A DNA stretch of 64,000 nucleotides from an uncultured Erysipelotrichaceae bacterium (GTDB lineage: Bacteria; Bacillota_I; Bacilli_A; RF39; UBA660). Shown here in pieces: positions 17,298 through 26,619 of the stretch. A program made the position numbers and the translations under genes. Below the pieces are notes generated by a model. It made no database searches. It was not told where the DNA came from and was given only the letters and a program-made list of their open reading frames with translations. The DNA lies in assembly GCA_902793375.1 (NCBI GenBank), contig CADBDE010000007.1, positions 1 to 64,000 on the forward strand. Reading direction: 5' to 3'. The stretch's first letter is position 1, and each line of letters opens with the position of its first letter.

Positions 17298-18545
17298 TCA
17301 TCTCTCAATCAGTAGTCCTAAAGATATATAAAATATTGGTGCTACTTCTATAACACTAATATTAAACATAGATTGTACTATATAACCTACTACCGGTAGT
17401 AATAAATAAATCTCTTTCTTTTTAAAAGTTCTAATTGTTCCTTTAAAAAGTATTATTCCATATAATGCTAAATAACATAATAAACAAAAGATTCCTTCAG
17501 TAACTAATATTTGTAATAATTCATTATGTGCTTTATCAACTAGTTTTCTTCCTATTATTAAAGGCCCTCCATCATATGCAAGTCCAAGATTGTCTATTCC
17601 TACTCCATGTATTAAATTATCAGGAACTATTTCTAAAACACCTTTCCAAATTGCAATTCTTTGTGTACCATATCGCTCATTAACATTTCCTTTAGCAATT
17701 TCTACTGTCTCATTTTTTGTTTTTAATATATCTTGAGTTAATGTAGTAATATTACATTTATCAAGAATAATAAACATAGAAAATATTATTATTATAGGTA
17801 TTATTAGTTTTTTAACTATTTTTGTTTTTATACAATAAATTAAAAGTATTAATAATTCTACAAAAAGTCCTACTACACAACTTAATGTGTTACTTGCTAA
17901 AAGTCCAATTGTAAGTATTAGAACTAATGCTCCAAATATTATTTCTTTTGTTCTTTCTTTTTCATTAATAAATAATCCTAATACAAAAGATAAAGATAGT
18001 AACATATAACTTCCAAAGAAATTAGGATTGTTAGTAAACCCAATCGCCCATATTATTCCATCATTATCTATTACTTCAACAACACCAGATTGAGTTATTT
18101 GAAGATATCCAAATATAGCTTGTATAACTCCAGTAAATATTATTGTGTATGCTATATACTTTTTATTTTTCTTTTTAATAAAACTACTAATATAAAATAA
18201 AGTAAAATAATAAAGTATTGCATAAAAGCCTTCATATCTTCTAGGAAGTCCTTCTAAAGCATATCTACTAAATAATGCATATTTAACAGATATTAAACCA
18301 AATAATAAAATAAGTAATACTATAATATCTAATATATTAAATTTATATTTCTTCTTTATAAATTTTCTTCTAATAAATATTATTAAACATACTATTAAAT
18401 TTATAAAAGAAGCATATATTAATTCTTTACCAAAGTCTTCATATTTTATGGTATTACTATAAAATAAGAAACTATTAATAAATACAAATAATATATTTAA
18501 GCATAAATATATTTCTATTAAATTATCTTTTATTTTCTTTTTCAT
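17298..18545 (-). CDS. O-antigen ligase/polymerase family membrane protein
   Basis: A 415-residue protein with about 11-12 membrane spans and a large loop (about residues 265-325). In the loop, GTQRIAIWKGVLEIVPDNLI and VDKAHNELLQILVTEGI form the Wzy_C (O-antigen ligase) signature with the conserved HNE. It should join lipid-linked glycan to an acceptor or polymerise repeat units on the outer face. It is the last gene of the second polysaccharide operon, one base after the GT4-GT2 fusion gene. No flippase gene is found in this second operon. Confidence 0.85.
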   Translation of the reverse strand: MKKKIKDNLIEIYLCLNILFVFINSFLFYSNTIKYEDFGKELIYASFINLIVCLIIFIRRKFIKKKYKFNILDIIVLLILLFGLISVKYALFSRYALEGLPRRYEGFYAILYYFTLFYISSFIKKKNKKYIAYTIIFTGVIQAIFGYLQITQSGVVEVIDNDGIIWAIGFTNNPNFFGSYMLLSLSFVLGLFINEKERTKEIIFGALVLILTIGLLASNTLSCVVGLFVELLILLIYCIKTKIVKKLIIPIIIIFSMFIILDKCNITTLTQDILKTKNETVEIAKGNVNERYGTQRIAIWKGVLEIVPDNLIHGVGIDNLGLAYDGGPLIIGRKLVDKAHNELLQILVTEGIFCLLCYLALYGIILFKGTIRTFKKKEIYLLLPVVGYIVQSMFNISVIEVAPIFYISLGLLIER

Positions 18546-18546
18546 A

Positions 18547-20331
18547 TTAACCTCTTTTTATTGTAGATAGAAAGTCACTTGATCCTTCTTTCATATATTT
18601 ATAAGCTTTTCTAAATTTAATATCTTTTAATACTTCTTTATGTCTTAATAAATACTGTATCATTAATAACTTTCTAAATCTTTTATTAATTGCAGTAAAC
18701 ACTGCTCCTTTATCAAAGAAATATTTTTTATTATATCCATTAAACCAATTAGATTTATTATGATTAACTACTCCAATATTTTTAGTACTAGAATAAATCT
18801 TTAATTTATTACTTAAACAATTTACTAAGAATAAAGAATCTTCTCCACTTTCATATTTACTACCGGATCCAAATAAAGTATTAAACTTAATATTTTTAAT
18901 ACTATTTCTTCTAAAAGCTATTCTTGAAGAAGAATATCTTTGAATATTATAAAAATGAAGTCTTTTATTTCTTTTATTCATTTTTATTTTTCTATTTGGA
19001 CTATCTATATTAAATAATATTATATCTCCATCTTTATTATTTTTAAATTCATCAAGAATTATTTTTTCATAATCTTTATTATAAATAACATCATCATCAC
19101 ATAATACAATTATGTCATTTGATACTTTAGTTAATCCTAGATTTCTACTGTTAGATAATCCTCTATCTTTATTAGAATAAATTAAATAGTTATTATATTC
19201 TTCGAATGACTCTTTATTACACTGATTAATAATAGTACATTTAGAAAAAATATTCATTTTATTTAATTCTTTTTTATTTAAATTCATAATAGATAATAAT
19301 ACTTCTAATTCTATATTATTACTATATACTTTTTCTATTTTTTTAATCATTGTATTAATATCTAGTTTAATATCTTTATAAGCATTTGTTCTGTCACTTT
19401 CTCTTTCTTTAATTATTCTGGATACTAATTCTTGTTTATTATCATCTAGATTAAATATATGAGCATTTGCTTTTAATGCTTCACTAACATTATTTGAAGA
19501 GAAACAAATAAGTCCATTTGTTTCTGCTTCTAATAAAGATATTCCAAAGCCTTCAGATATACTTGGCATAATAAAGTAATCAAACATGTTATAAATGTTT
19601 TCTTGATAATCTAGAATTAACACTTTATCATTAATATTTAATTCAGTAATTCTATCAATATATTTATTTTTAAGAGAACCATTTCCTACTAACACAAGAT
19701 AAGCATTATCTTGTTTCTTTTGTATTTCATAGAATAAATCAATTAAATATAAATGATTCTTAACAGTTTCAAATCTTCCTACTGTTCCATATACAATCTT
19801 TTTATTTAAATCATATTTATTTCTTAATTCTTTTCTTGCTTTTTCATTAAATTTAAATTTATTAATATCTATTCCATTTTCAATAATAATAGCTTTATGC
19901 CTATACTTTTTTGTTAATAATGATTTAATAGGTTCTTCTGAAGTAGATAAAAATGTATCAACATTTTTAACATATCTAAAACAAGTTAATTTCATTATTA
20001 ACTTTCTTATTAAATTATATTTTGGAATACTGTGAGAATGTGCAATTACTTGACTTACTTTTCTTTTTTTACAAAGCTTAGCTATTTCTTTAGAAGATAA
20101 GTATACTGAACTATTAATATAAACGATATCATATTTATTTTCTTTTAAAAGCTTAGATAATCTATGATGATATTTTATCTTGTTTATTAACCCAATTCTA
20201 TTAATATCCAAATCTTTTGGTGTTAATATATCAACAGAATATTCTTTACTAATATTATTCTTTATTTCTTCTTGATATTTTTCTATACCACCGAAAGATT
20301 TTCCTAAACTAATCAGTAATACTTTCTTCAT
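18547..20331 (-). CDS. GT4-GT2 fusion glycosyltransferase
   Basis: Residues 1-335 form a GT-B GT4 enzyme (SFGGIEKYQEE, VYGTVGRFETVKNHLYLIDLF, MPSISEGFGISLLEAETNG). Residues 340-594 form a GT-A-like domain (VLLSIMNLNKKEL, NQCNKESF, VLCDDDVIYNKDYEK, GSGSKYESGEDSLFLVNCL). Two separate paralogues of these halves exist nearby at 21335-22423 (GT4) and 22450-23229 (GT2). The start at 20331 is set by GAGG six bases upstream; an in-frame GTG at 20343 overlaps that site. The enzyme probably adds two consecutive sugars, or glycosylates with one domain and positions with the other. Confidence 0.85.
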   Translation of the reverse strand: MKKVLLISLGKSFGGIEKYQEEIKNNISKEYSVDILTPKDLDINRIGLINKIKYHHRLSKLLKENKYDIVYINSSVYLSSKEIAKLCKKRKVSQVIAHSHSIPKYNLIRKLIMKLTCFRYVKNVDTFLSTSEEPIKSLLTKKYRHKAIIIENGIDINKFKFNEKARKELRNKYDLNKKIVYGTVGRFETVKNHLYLIDLFYEIQKKQDNAYLVLVGNGSLKNKYIDRITELNINDKVLILDYQENIYNMFDYFIMPSISEGFGISLLEAETNGLICFSSNNVSEALKANAHIFNLDDNKQELVSRIIKERESDRTNAYKDIKLDINTMIKKIEKVYSNNIELEVLLSIMNLNKKELNKMNIFSKCTIINQCNKESFEEYNNYLIYSNKDRGLSNSRNLGLTKVSNDIIVLCDDDVIYNKDYEKIILDEFKNNKDGDIILFNIDSPNRKIKMNKRNKRLHFYNIQRYSSSRIAFRRNSIKNIKFNTLFGSGSKYESGEDSLFLVNCLSNKLKIYSSTKNIGVVNHNKSNWFNGYNKKYFFDKGAVFTAINKRFRKLLMIQYLLRHKEVLKDIKFRKAYKYMKEGSSDFLSTIKRG

Positions 20332-20364
20332 AATAATCCTCACATTATTTTTTATTTAAATATT

Positions 20365-21318
20365 TTATCTCTTCCCTTTTATCTTTAAATATACTTTAGT
20401 AATAAATCTTAAAAATCTAGGACTTACTCTATAAATAACTATTTTAAATTTATCTTCAAAAGATATTTTAGATCTTAATACTTTAAAAGAGAATAATTTA
20501 TTATATAGTTTTTTTGCTTTCTTTTCTTTTAAATACTTATCTACTTTTTTATCATTAAAATTATTAATATCAATTAATAATTTTAAAATACAAATATCAT
20601 TTTCTATTAAATCTGGATATATATTTTTAATATAATTGTATCTTTCTATAGCAGCATCATATAAATCAATTGTCCATTCTGTTTTATGTTTTGCAACAAC
20701 GCTTTCCTTATGTCTTAAATAATAATATTTAGTTTTATTACTGAATGCTATTTTTTTTACTTTTAAAGCTAATTTATAAACTACTACTACATCATTTATT
20801 ATTCTATCTTCAAAACTAATATCATCAAATAATTCTCTTTTTATTAGTTTATTCCAAATAGTTCCTTTTCTGTTTTCTGATAATAATACTTTCTTTAATA
20901 AACTAATACCTGGTTCAATAGTTATTCTTTCTTCAACATCTTTAGCTTTAGTATCATAATCATAAACATCTAAACAATTACAAGTAGACATTTCTACTTT
21001 ATTTTTTTTACATAAATTATATAAATAGTCTATTGTATCTTTTTCTATATAATCATCTGAATCTACAAAGAATAAATATTCTCCTTTAGAATTTTCTATA
21101 CCTACATTTCTAGATAAAGAAAGTCCCATATTCTTTTTATTATTAATAATTCTAATTCTTTTATCTTTATATTCTTTTAATACTTTTAAAGTGTTATCAC
21201 TTGATCCATCATTTACAATAATTATTTCTATATCTTTGTATGTTTGATTAATAACACTATCTAAACATTTTTTAATATGTTTTTCATCATTATAAACATT
21301 TAAAACAACTGAGATCAT
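20365..21318 (-). CDS. Family 2 glycosyltransferase
   Basis: A 317-residue GT-A enzyme. MISVVLNVYNDEKHIKKCLD, VNDGSSD (residues 35-41) and FVDSDDYIE (about 88-96) are the donor and metal motifs, and the mid-protein GTIWNKLIKREL segment is typical of capsule GT2s. It is related to the GT2 at 120-1082. It lies between the two GT4 genes of the second glycan operon with short gaps on each side. Specificity unknown. Confidence 0.9.
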   Translation of the reverse strand: MISVVLNVYNDEKHIKKCLDSVINQTYKDIEIIIVNDGSSDNTLKVLKEYKDKRIRIINNKKNMGLSLSRNVGIENSKGEYLFFVDSDDYIEKDTIDYLYNLCKKNKVEMSTCNCLDVYDYDTKAKDVEERITIEPGISLLKKVLLSENRKGTIWNKLIKRELFDDISFEDRIINDVVVVYKLALKVKKIAFSNKTKYYYLRHKESVVAKHKTEWTIDLYDAAIERYNYIKNIYPDLIENDICILKLLIDINNFNDKKVDKYLKEKKAKKLYNKLFSFKVLRSKISFEDKFKIVIYRVSPRFLRFITKVYLKIKGKR

Positions 21319-21334
21319 AATAACACCTTCTTTC

Positions 21335-22423
21335 TTATTTATATATTACTTCATATTCTTTTACTACTTCTTTAATATCATAGCCACTTTCTATTGTATA
21401 TTTATAAGCATTCTTTCTATTTTTTATTTTTGTTTTATATATTCTATTTGCTAATTCTTTTTTTGAATCATTTAGATTAAATCTATAAAGGTTTGAAGAA
21501 ATATCAACTTCTTTAGGAATTGTGTCTGAAACAAATGTTATTACACCATTTGTTTGAGACTCAATTGCTACTATTCCAAGTCCTTCAGAAATACTTGGAA
21601 ATATAAAATAATCAAAAGTATTAATTATCTCATTCATATTATTTATATATCCTAAAAAAAGTACTTTATCATTAATTTTTAATTCTTTTATTTTTTTCTT
21701 AATATTTTCTTCTTCTTTTCCTTCTCCAATTAATAATAGAATACTATTACTATTTATTTTTAATAATTCATTAAATAATTCTATTAAAAATAAATGGTTT
21801 TTATTTTTATCAAAACCTCCTATATGACCGTATACTATTTTTTCATCTATTTTTAATTTCTTTCTATTTTTATTTCTTAATCCTTCATTATATTTAAATT
21901 TATCTATATCTATACCATTTTTAATTATTTTAATCTTTTTATTATTAATAAATACTGGCTTTATAGCATCTTTAGAGCATGTTAGATATTCATCAGTTAA
22001 TAACATTAATAATGGCTTAAATATGCTTATTAATATTTTTTTAAAGATAGACATTTTAGGTACACTATGACTATGTACAACTATCTTTTTTACTTTACGT
22101 CGTTTAGCAATAAACAAAACATTTAATATATAGAAAAAAGCAGAAGAATTAATATGAATAATATTATATTTATGTGTTTTTAAAAATTTAGATAGTTTTC
22201 TATTATATTTAATTTTATTAAAGAATCCTTTTCTATTACAATCAAGACTATATACTTTTCCACCCAATTTTTCTATTTCATCAATACAATTATTATATTT
22301 ATCACTATTATTAGATAGGAAATCAAATTTAATACTTTTATCTATATTTTTGAATACTTCTAATTGTTGTTTTTCTGCTCCTCTAAAATAGTCTCCCATA
22401 CTTATTTGCAGTACTCTAATCAT
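21335..22423 (-). CDS. Family 4 glycosyltransferase
   Basis: A 362-residue GT-B enzyme: MGDYFRGAEKQQLEVFKN, HSHSVPKMS, VYGHIGGFDKNKNHLFLIELF and FPSISEGLGIVAIESQTNG. It is a stand-alone paralogue of the N-terminal half of the fusion protein at 18547-20331 and ends (KEYEVIYK) where that protein joins its GT2 half. Cytoplasmic and membrane-associated by family. Confidence 0.9.
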   Translation of the reverse strand: MIRVLQISMGDYFRGAEKQQLEVFKNIDKSIKFDFLSNNSDKYNNCIDEIEKLGGKVYSLDCNRKGFFNKIKYNRKLSKFLKTHKYNIIHINSSAFFYILNVLFIAKRRKVKKIVVHSHSVPKMSIFKKILISIFKPLLMLLTDEYLTCSKDAIKPVFINNKKIKIIKNGIDIDKFKYNEGLRNKNRKKLKIDEKIVYGHIGGFDKNKNHLFLIELFNELLKINSNSILLLIGEGKEEENIKKKIKELKINDKVLFLGYINNMNEIINTFDYFIFPSISEGLGIVAIESQTNGVITFVSDTIPKEVDISSNLYRFNLNDSKKELANRIYKTKIKNRKNAYKYTIESGYDIKEVVKEYEVIYK

Positions 22424-22449
22424 ATTTACTCCTCAATAATATTTTCATA

Positions 22450-23229
22450 TTATTTTTTTTCTTTTACTAATCTTAAATATTCATCTGAACCCTTTTTCAT
22501 TATCTTATAAGCTTCATTTAATTTATAATTTGTTAATACACTTTTATGTCTTATTAAAAATTGTCTCATTAAGAATCTTCTATTTTTTGGAGATATAGCA
22601 GTGAATAATGCTCCTTTATCAAAGAAATACTTTTCATTATATCCATTAAACCATGTTGATTCATCACTTACTATTTGTCCAATATTAATTGGACTAGAAT
22701 ACATTTTTAATTTATTTTTTAAACAATCTACAATAAATAAAGTATCGTCTCCTCCACTTTTAAATATTGCTCCTGGTCCAAATAATGTATTCATTCTAAT
22801 ATTTTTATCTAATATACTTTTTCTTCTAAATGCTACATTATATGCAGCATAGTTTAAAGAGTTATATAAATGTAGTCTTCTTCTTTTCTTTATTATTCTT
22901 TTCTTTCTATATGGATTATATAAATTAAAAATAATAACATCAGCATCTGGATTATTTTTAAATTCATTTATTATATTTTTTTCATAATCTTTTTCATATA
23001 CAACATCATCATCACATAAAATAACTATATCTTCACTTATCTTTTCTAATCCTCTATTTCTACTATTAGCAGTTCCTAATTCATCATAAGAATAAATATT
23101 AAAGTTTTTATACTTTTTAAAACTATTTTTACCGCACTGATTTATTACAGTACATTTGCTAGTAATATTCATTTTATCTAAGTCTTTAATATTTAATTTT
23201 AATACTGATAATAATACTTCTAATTTCAT
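22450..23229 (-). CDS. GT2-like glycosyltransferase
   Basis: A 259-residue protein that opens MKLEVLLSVLKLN and carries NQCGKNSFKKY, NSRNRGLEKIS, ILCDDDVVYEKDYEK and GPGAIFKSGGDDTLFIVDCL. It is a stand-alone copy of the C-terminal half of the GT4-GT2 fusion. The DDD metal motif is intact. The N-terminal nucleotide-binding part differs from ordinary GT2s (no DDGS), so it belongs to a distinct subgroup. The start has GAGGAG upstream and a promoter directly before it. Confidence 0.8.
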   Translation of the reverse strand: MKLEVLLSVLKLNIKDLDKMNITSKCTVINQCGKNSFKKYKNFNIYSYDELGTANSRNRGLEKISEDIVILCDDDVVYEKDYEKNIINEFKNNPDADVIIFNLYNPYRKKRIIKKRRRLHLYNSLNYAAYNVAFRRKSILDKNIRMNTLFGPGAIFKSGGDDTLFIVDCLKNKLKMYSSPINIGQIVSDESTWFNGYNEKYFFDKGALFTAISPKNRRFLMRQFLIRHKSVLTNYKLNEAYKIMKKGSDEYLRLVKEKK

Positions 23230-23248
23230 AGATATTCTCCTCTATATA

Positions 23249-23276
23249 ATTATATCAAAAAATTATAATCATACAA
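23249..23276 (-). promoter_or_regulatory. Internal promoter of second glycan operon
   Basis: A -35 box TTGTAT (23271-23276), 16-base spacer and -10 box TATAAT (23249-23254). The -35 box abuts the preceding terminator stem. It could restart transcription for the four genes 22450-17298. Confidence 0.55.
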
Positions 23277-23305
23277 AGGAAAAGACACTTACGTGTCTTT
23301 TCCTT
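23276..23305 (-). terminator. Terminator after priming transferase
   Basis: A 13-bp perfect stem (AAGGAAAAGACAC/GTGTCTTTTCCTT) with loop TTAC between the priming transferase gene and the GT2-like gene. The U-run after it is short (TTTGTAT), so partial read-through is likely. Confidence 0.7.
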
Positions 23306-23325
23306 CCCCCTATTTATTTATAAAA

Positions 23326-24018
23326 TTATTTATCTGCACCTTTTCTTAAAATAACTGCTGCGAATGTTTTAAAAAATATTTTAATATCCATTCTTAGCCC
23401 TCTATAATTTGAATAATATTGTTCAAGTTTTAATCTTTCATCAAAAGTACAATTACTTCTTCCTGATACTTGCCAATAACCAGTAAGTCCAGGTTTTGTT
23501 TTTACTATGTCTTTAAAATATGATCCCATATCGTCTTTTTCTCTTGGTAAATATGGTCTATTACCAATAATAGACATTTGACCTAATAATATATTTATTA
23601 ATTGAGGTAATTCATCAAGTGATGATTTTCTTAATACTCTACCTACTTTAGTTATTCTTGGATCATTTTTCAATTTTTTATTAATAGTATATTCTTCTCT
23701 TATCTTTGGATCTTCTTCCATCATTTTAAATAATACTTCATCAGCATCTTTAATCATTGTTCTAAATTTAAAAAATTTAAATTCTTTACCGTTTTTACCA
23801 ATTCTTTTTTGACTAAAGAAAACACTTTTAAAATCTCCTGTAAACATATAAGATAGTTTTACTATTATTATAACTGGTATTAAAAATACTAAACCAATTA
23901 TCGCACATATTAAATCAAATACTCTTTTTATAATTAAATAAGTATATAATTTAATTGTTTTTCCAATCCCTTTAGTGCTCGTATCTTCAACTGAAGACAC
24001 TGCTACTGCCTCGTTCAT
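23326..24018 (-). CDS. Undecaprenyl-phosphate sugar phosphotransferase (priming enzyme)
   Basis: A bacterial sugar transferase of about 230 residues that starts glycan assembly by moving a sugar-1-phosphate from UDP-sugar to undecaprenyl phosphate. One membrane-embedded helix (about residues 30-55) is followed by FFSQKRIGKNGKEFKFFKFRTM, LRKSSLDELPQLINIL and TGYWQVSGRS, the catalytic signatures of the PglC/WbaP-core family. The start at 24018 follows a run of six G eight bases upstream. It is the first gene of the second glycan operon. The first operon has no such enzyme, so this protein may prime both. Confidence 0.92.
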   Translation of the reverse strand: MNEAVAVSSVEDTSTKGIGKTIKLYTYLIIKRVFDLICAIIGLVFLIPVIIIVKLSYMFTGDFKSVFFSQKRIGKNGKEFKFFKFRTMIKDADEVLFKMMEEDPKIREEYTINKKLKNDPRITKVGRVLRKSSLDELPQLINILLGQMSIIGNRPYLPREKDDMGSYFKDIVKTKPGLTGYWQVSGRSNCTFDERLKLEQYYSNYRGLRMDIKIFFKTFAAVILRKGADK

Positions 24019-24110
24019 AAAAAAAATCCCCCCGTACTGCATGAGGGAATTATTCTAAACAACCAAAAACTATTTATTTACCCCTCTACTGCTTAAGTGC
24101 CATTTATACT
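24019..24110 (-). promoter_or_regulatory. Structured leader of priming-transferase gene
   Basis: The leader contains a GAGGGG element, a CCCTC element and the G-run ribosome site, with the near-repeat GCAGTA before both G-runs. CCCTC can pair either with the upstream GAGGG or with the ribosome site, so a switch in translation is conceivable. It does not match a riboswitch class I know. Confidence 0.3.
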
Positions 24111-24128
24111 AACATAAAGGTAATAAAA

Positions 24129-24158
24129 AATCAAGCAATTTTTATTTTTTGCTTGATT
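24129..24158 (-). terminator. Hairpin downstream of 24194 gene
   Basis: A 10-bp stem (AATCAAGCAA/TTGCTTGATT) with a 10-base loop and a T-rich run in the minus direction. It ends the unit of the membrane protein at 24194-24811. Confidence 0.75.
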
Positions 24159-24193
24159 AATTTATAACAAATATTATAATTCTTTATAAGAAT

Positions 24194-24811
24194 TTATCTT
24201 TTTTTGTTCTTTTTTATAATATTAAGAATTATTCCAAATAATACAACATCAATTATTATAACAAGTATAAATAATCTAATATTAAATATTATTCTTGATA
24301 AAAGAACTAATAATAAAAACAATACTATAAATACAATATAAGAACTATATTCTTTATTATTTTCAATTTTATTATTAATTACTATTCCAATAACTGAAAA
24401 GAAAAACAATAATAAATAAACAAGTATTGAATTAAAAAATAAAACTAGTATATCGATATTTTCATTTTTATTTATTAATTCTTTAACAAACTCAAATATA
24501 TTTTTATGTGAATAAATACTTATAAAACTTATAAAAATAGTAAACATAGTTAAAAGTAATATTAGTATGCATAATAATAACTTACCAATTAATTTCTTAT
24601 CTTTTTCTTTTATATTTTCTTTAATATAATTACAACAATAAAACAAAGTATAAGTAATAAATATAATTGATACAATTAGAGTTATATCAGCAGTTAAAGA
24701 AGATAATGCTACAAAAAAATCATTTCCTCTTTGTTTATATGAAAATAAACTTATTAATGCTAATAATAATGTAATTATATAATAACTAATTAAAGTTTTA
24801 CTTCTTTTCAT
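24194..24811 (-). CDS. Uncharacterised membrane protein
   Basis: A 205-residue protein with about six hydrophobic segments (roughly 8-25, 33-58, 72-95, 118-140, 155-172 and 178-198) and a Lys-rich end. I do not recognise the family. It lies 9 bases downstream of the TIGR03943-type gene and shares its operon, so it may belong to the same permease system. Confidence 0.6.
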   Translation of the reverse strand: MKRSKTLISYYIITLLLALISLFSYKQRGNDFFVALSSLTADITLIVSIIFITYTLFYCCNYIKENIKEKDKKLIGKLLLCILILLLTMFTIFISFISIYSHKNIFEFVKELINKNENIDILVLFFNSILVYLLLFFFSVIGIVINNKIENNKEYSSYIVFIVLFLLLVLLSRIIFNIRLFILVIIIDVVLFGIILNIIKKNKKR

Positions 24812-24820
24812 TTTATACTC

Positions 24821-25630
24821 CTAATATTCTAAATCATATTTTTGAAGTTTTTCACATTCACCTTTTCCATAAGAATCACAACTATATACATTATTGTTTG
24901 AATCACCTTGGCTAACTTCTTTAACACTAGTTGGATTAATTGTCATAATATCATACCCTTCACTATCTTTTCCAAGTTCAAGGTATCCTTCTACTTCATA
25001 CCATTTTCCATATTCAATTTTATCACTAGGATATTTAACCATGAATCCAGTAAACTCGGCATCAGCCGCACAACAAGTTATCATATATCTTCCAAAAGCA
25101 AAATAATCATCTGTTAAATATTCACTATAATCAACAGCAAATCCTTTTGCCTTTATAGTTTTTCCAACATACTTTCTTGCTCCAGTCATATATGTTAAAT
25201 AATCTGCTAAATAACTATAAGTTGATTCCTCTATATCAAAATAAAAATCTTCTATTTTATTTTGAGTAATTGGTGTATTTTCTATTATATTATCATTTTG
25301 TTTATTCTCATCTTTTTTAATTTCATTTATTTCTGTTTTATTTCTACTTTTTGAAGTTGCTTTTACTTTAGCTATATCAACAGATAATACTCCATCACTT
25401 GTAAACATTATTAATATAAATGGTAACAATAATATTAAATCACTTACCTTAAACCTATAATTTATTTTATTAACAAATAATACAATTCCTATTATTATTA
25501 AAAAGAAAACTGATGATTTAATATATATTTGCATATTAGGTGCTATATAATTATTTAAATCACCTTTTAACCATATAAATATAATTAATGATGCATAAAG
25601 AAAACATACAAACGCTAAAAACTTCTTCAT
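24821..25630 (-). CDS. TIGR03943/DUF1980-type permease subunit
   Basis: Two or three N-terminal membrane spans and a Lys/Asn-rich linker precede a soluble domain with GKTIKAKGFAVDYSEY, FAFGRYMITCCAADAEFTGFMV and GKWYEVEGYLELG. This layout matches the YcgQ/TIGR03943 partner of YcgR/DUF318 permeases; the CCAAD motif is family-typical. The start at 25630 overlaps the permease stop as ATGA, so the two are translationally coupled. Likely part of a metal- or oxyanion-handling complex; the true substrate is unknown. Confidence 0.82.
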   Translation of the reverse strand: MKKFLAFVCFLYASLIIFIWLKGDLNNYIAPNMQIYIKSSVFFLIIIGIVLFVNKINYRFKVSDLILLLPFILIMFTSDGVLSVDIAKVKATSKSRNKTEINEIKKDENKQNDNIIENTPITQNKIEDFYFDIEESTYSYLADYLTYMTGARKYVGKTIKAKGFAVDYSEYLTDDYFAFGRYMITCCAADAEFTGFMVKYPSDKIEYGKWYEVEGYLELGKDSEGYDIMTINPTSVKEVSQGDSNNNVYSCDSYGKGECEKLQKYDLEY

Positions 25631-26553
25631 AACAACATCACCACCAATAATGAACATATAAATGTTACAACAAATATTAAACTAATTAAAGTAATTACAA
25701 AACTCTTTTTATAATTACCTAAAAGAACAAATGTGTTCTTAACATCTATCATTGGTCCAAGAAGTAAATATCCCATTATAGATCCTTTAGAAAAACTTGA
25801 TAATAATGATTTACCAATAAAAGAATCTGAGGTTGAACAAAGTGATATTAAATATGCAAAAATCATTAATACTAGTACTGATAATACTTGATTATTATCA
25901 AATACTAATAATACATTTCTAGGAAGCATAACTTGAACTAAACTAGCAATAAATGCTCCAAACATTAAGAATTTAACTACTTCAAAAAAGTCATTTGCAG
26001 TGTGTTTACAAATACTTATAAAATCATGCTTAAATGTATGTTTGTGTTTATGATTATGATGATCATGCCCACATTCACAACAACAGTCATCTTCATCTTC
26101 TTCTAACAATTCATTTTTAATTATATGTTTATTGTTATATATAATACCTATTATTATTCCAATAATAAGTGCTATCAAAATACCAAATAATAATCTATAC
26201 CAAAATATTTCTGGATTTTTATTATAAAAAGCATAATATGTAGATAAAAGTACAACAGGATTAATAATTGGAGATGCTAACATAAAAGATACTGATACAT
26301 TAATAGGAACTTTTTTCTTTAATAATCTTTTGGATATAGGTATTACTGCACAGTCACATGCAGGAAGAAAAAATCCTAAAAATATTCCAACAAAAGAACC
26401 TAATACTTTATTCCTTGGAATGATTTTTGCCATTGTTTCATTAGATATATATGTTTCTATTATTGACGAAATAAAAGCACCCAATAAAAGAAATGGAATG
26501 CTTTCAAAAAATATAGATGTAAATATTATTGATATATTCTTTATTGTATCCAT
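25627..26553 (-). CDS. ArsP_1/DUF318 family permease (YcgR-like)
   Basis: A 308-residue permease with about eight spans in two similar halves (FLLLGAFISSIIETYI, later FLMFGAFIASLVQVML; FLPACDCAVIPISKRL, later ISLCSTSDSFIGKSLL). A central loop DDCCCECGHDHHNHKHKH is strongly Cys/His-rich and should bind metal. The family includes the organoarsenical exporter ArsP and uncharacterised metal-linked permeases. The coupled TIGR03943 gene supports a two-component membrane system. Confidence 0.88.
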   Translation of the reverse strand: MDTIKNISIIFTSIFFESIPFLLLGAFISSIIETYISNETMAKIIPRNKVLGSFVGIFLGFFLPACDCAVIPISKRLLKKKVPINVSVSFMLASPIINPVVLLSTYYAFYNKNPEIFWYRLLFGILIALIIGIIIGIIYNNKHIIKNELLEEDEDDCCCECGHDHHNHKHKHTFKHDFISICKHTANDFFEVVKFLMFGAFIASLVQVMLPRNVLLVFDNNQVLSVLVLMIFAYLISLCSTSDSFIGKSLLSSFSKGSIMGYLLLGPMIDVKNTFVLLGNYKKSFVITLISLIFVVTFICSLLVVMLL

Positions 26554-26601
26554 ATCTTACTCCTTAATATTAATATTATATCAAATATTATTAATAAAAA
26601 A

Positions 26602-26619
26602 AAGACTTTAACAAGTCTT
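26602..26619 (-). terminator. Terminator of lipoprotein gene
   Basis: A 7-bp stem (AAGACTT/AAGTCTT) with loop TAAC followed in the minus direction by eight T. It overlaps the stop codon of the lipoprotein gene. Confidence 0.75.
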
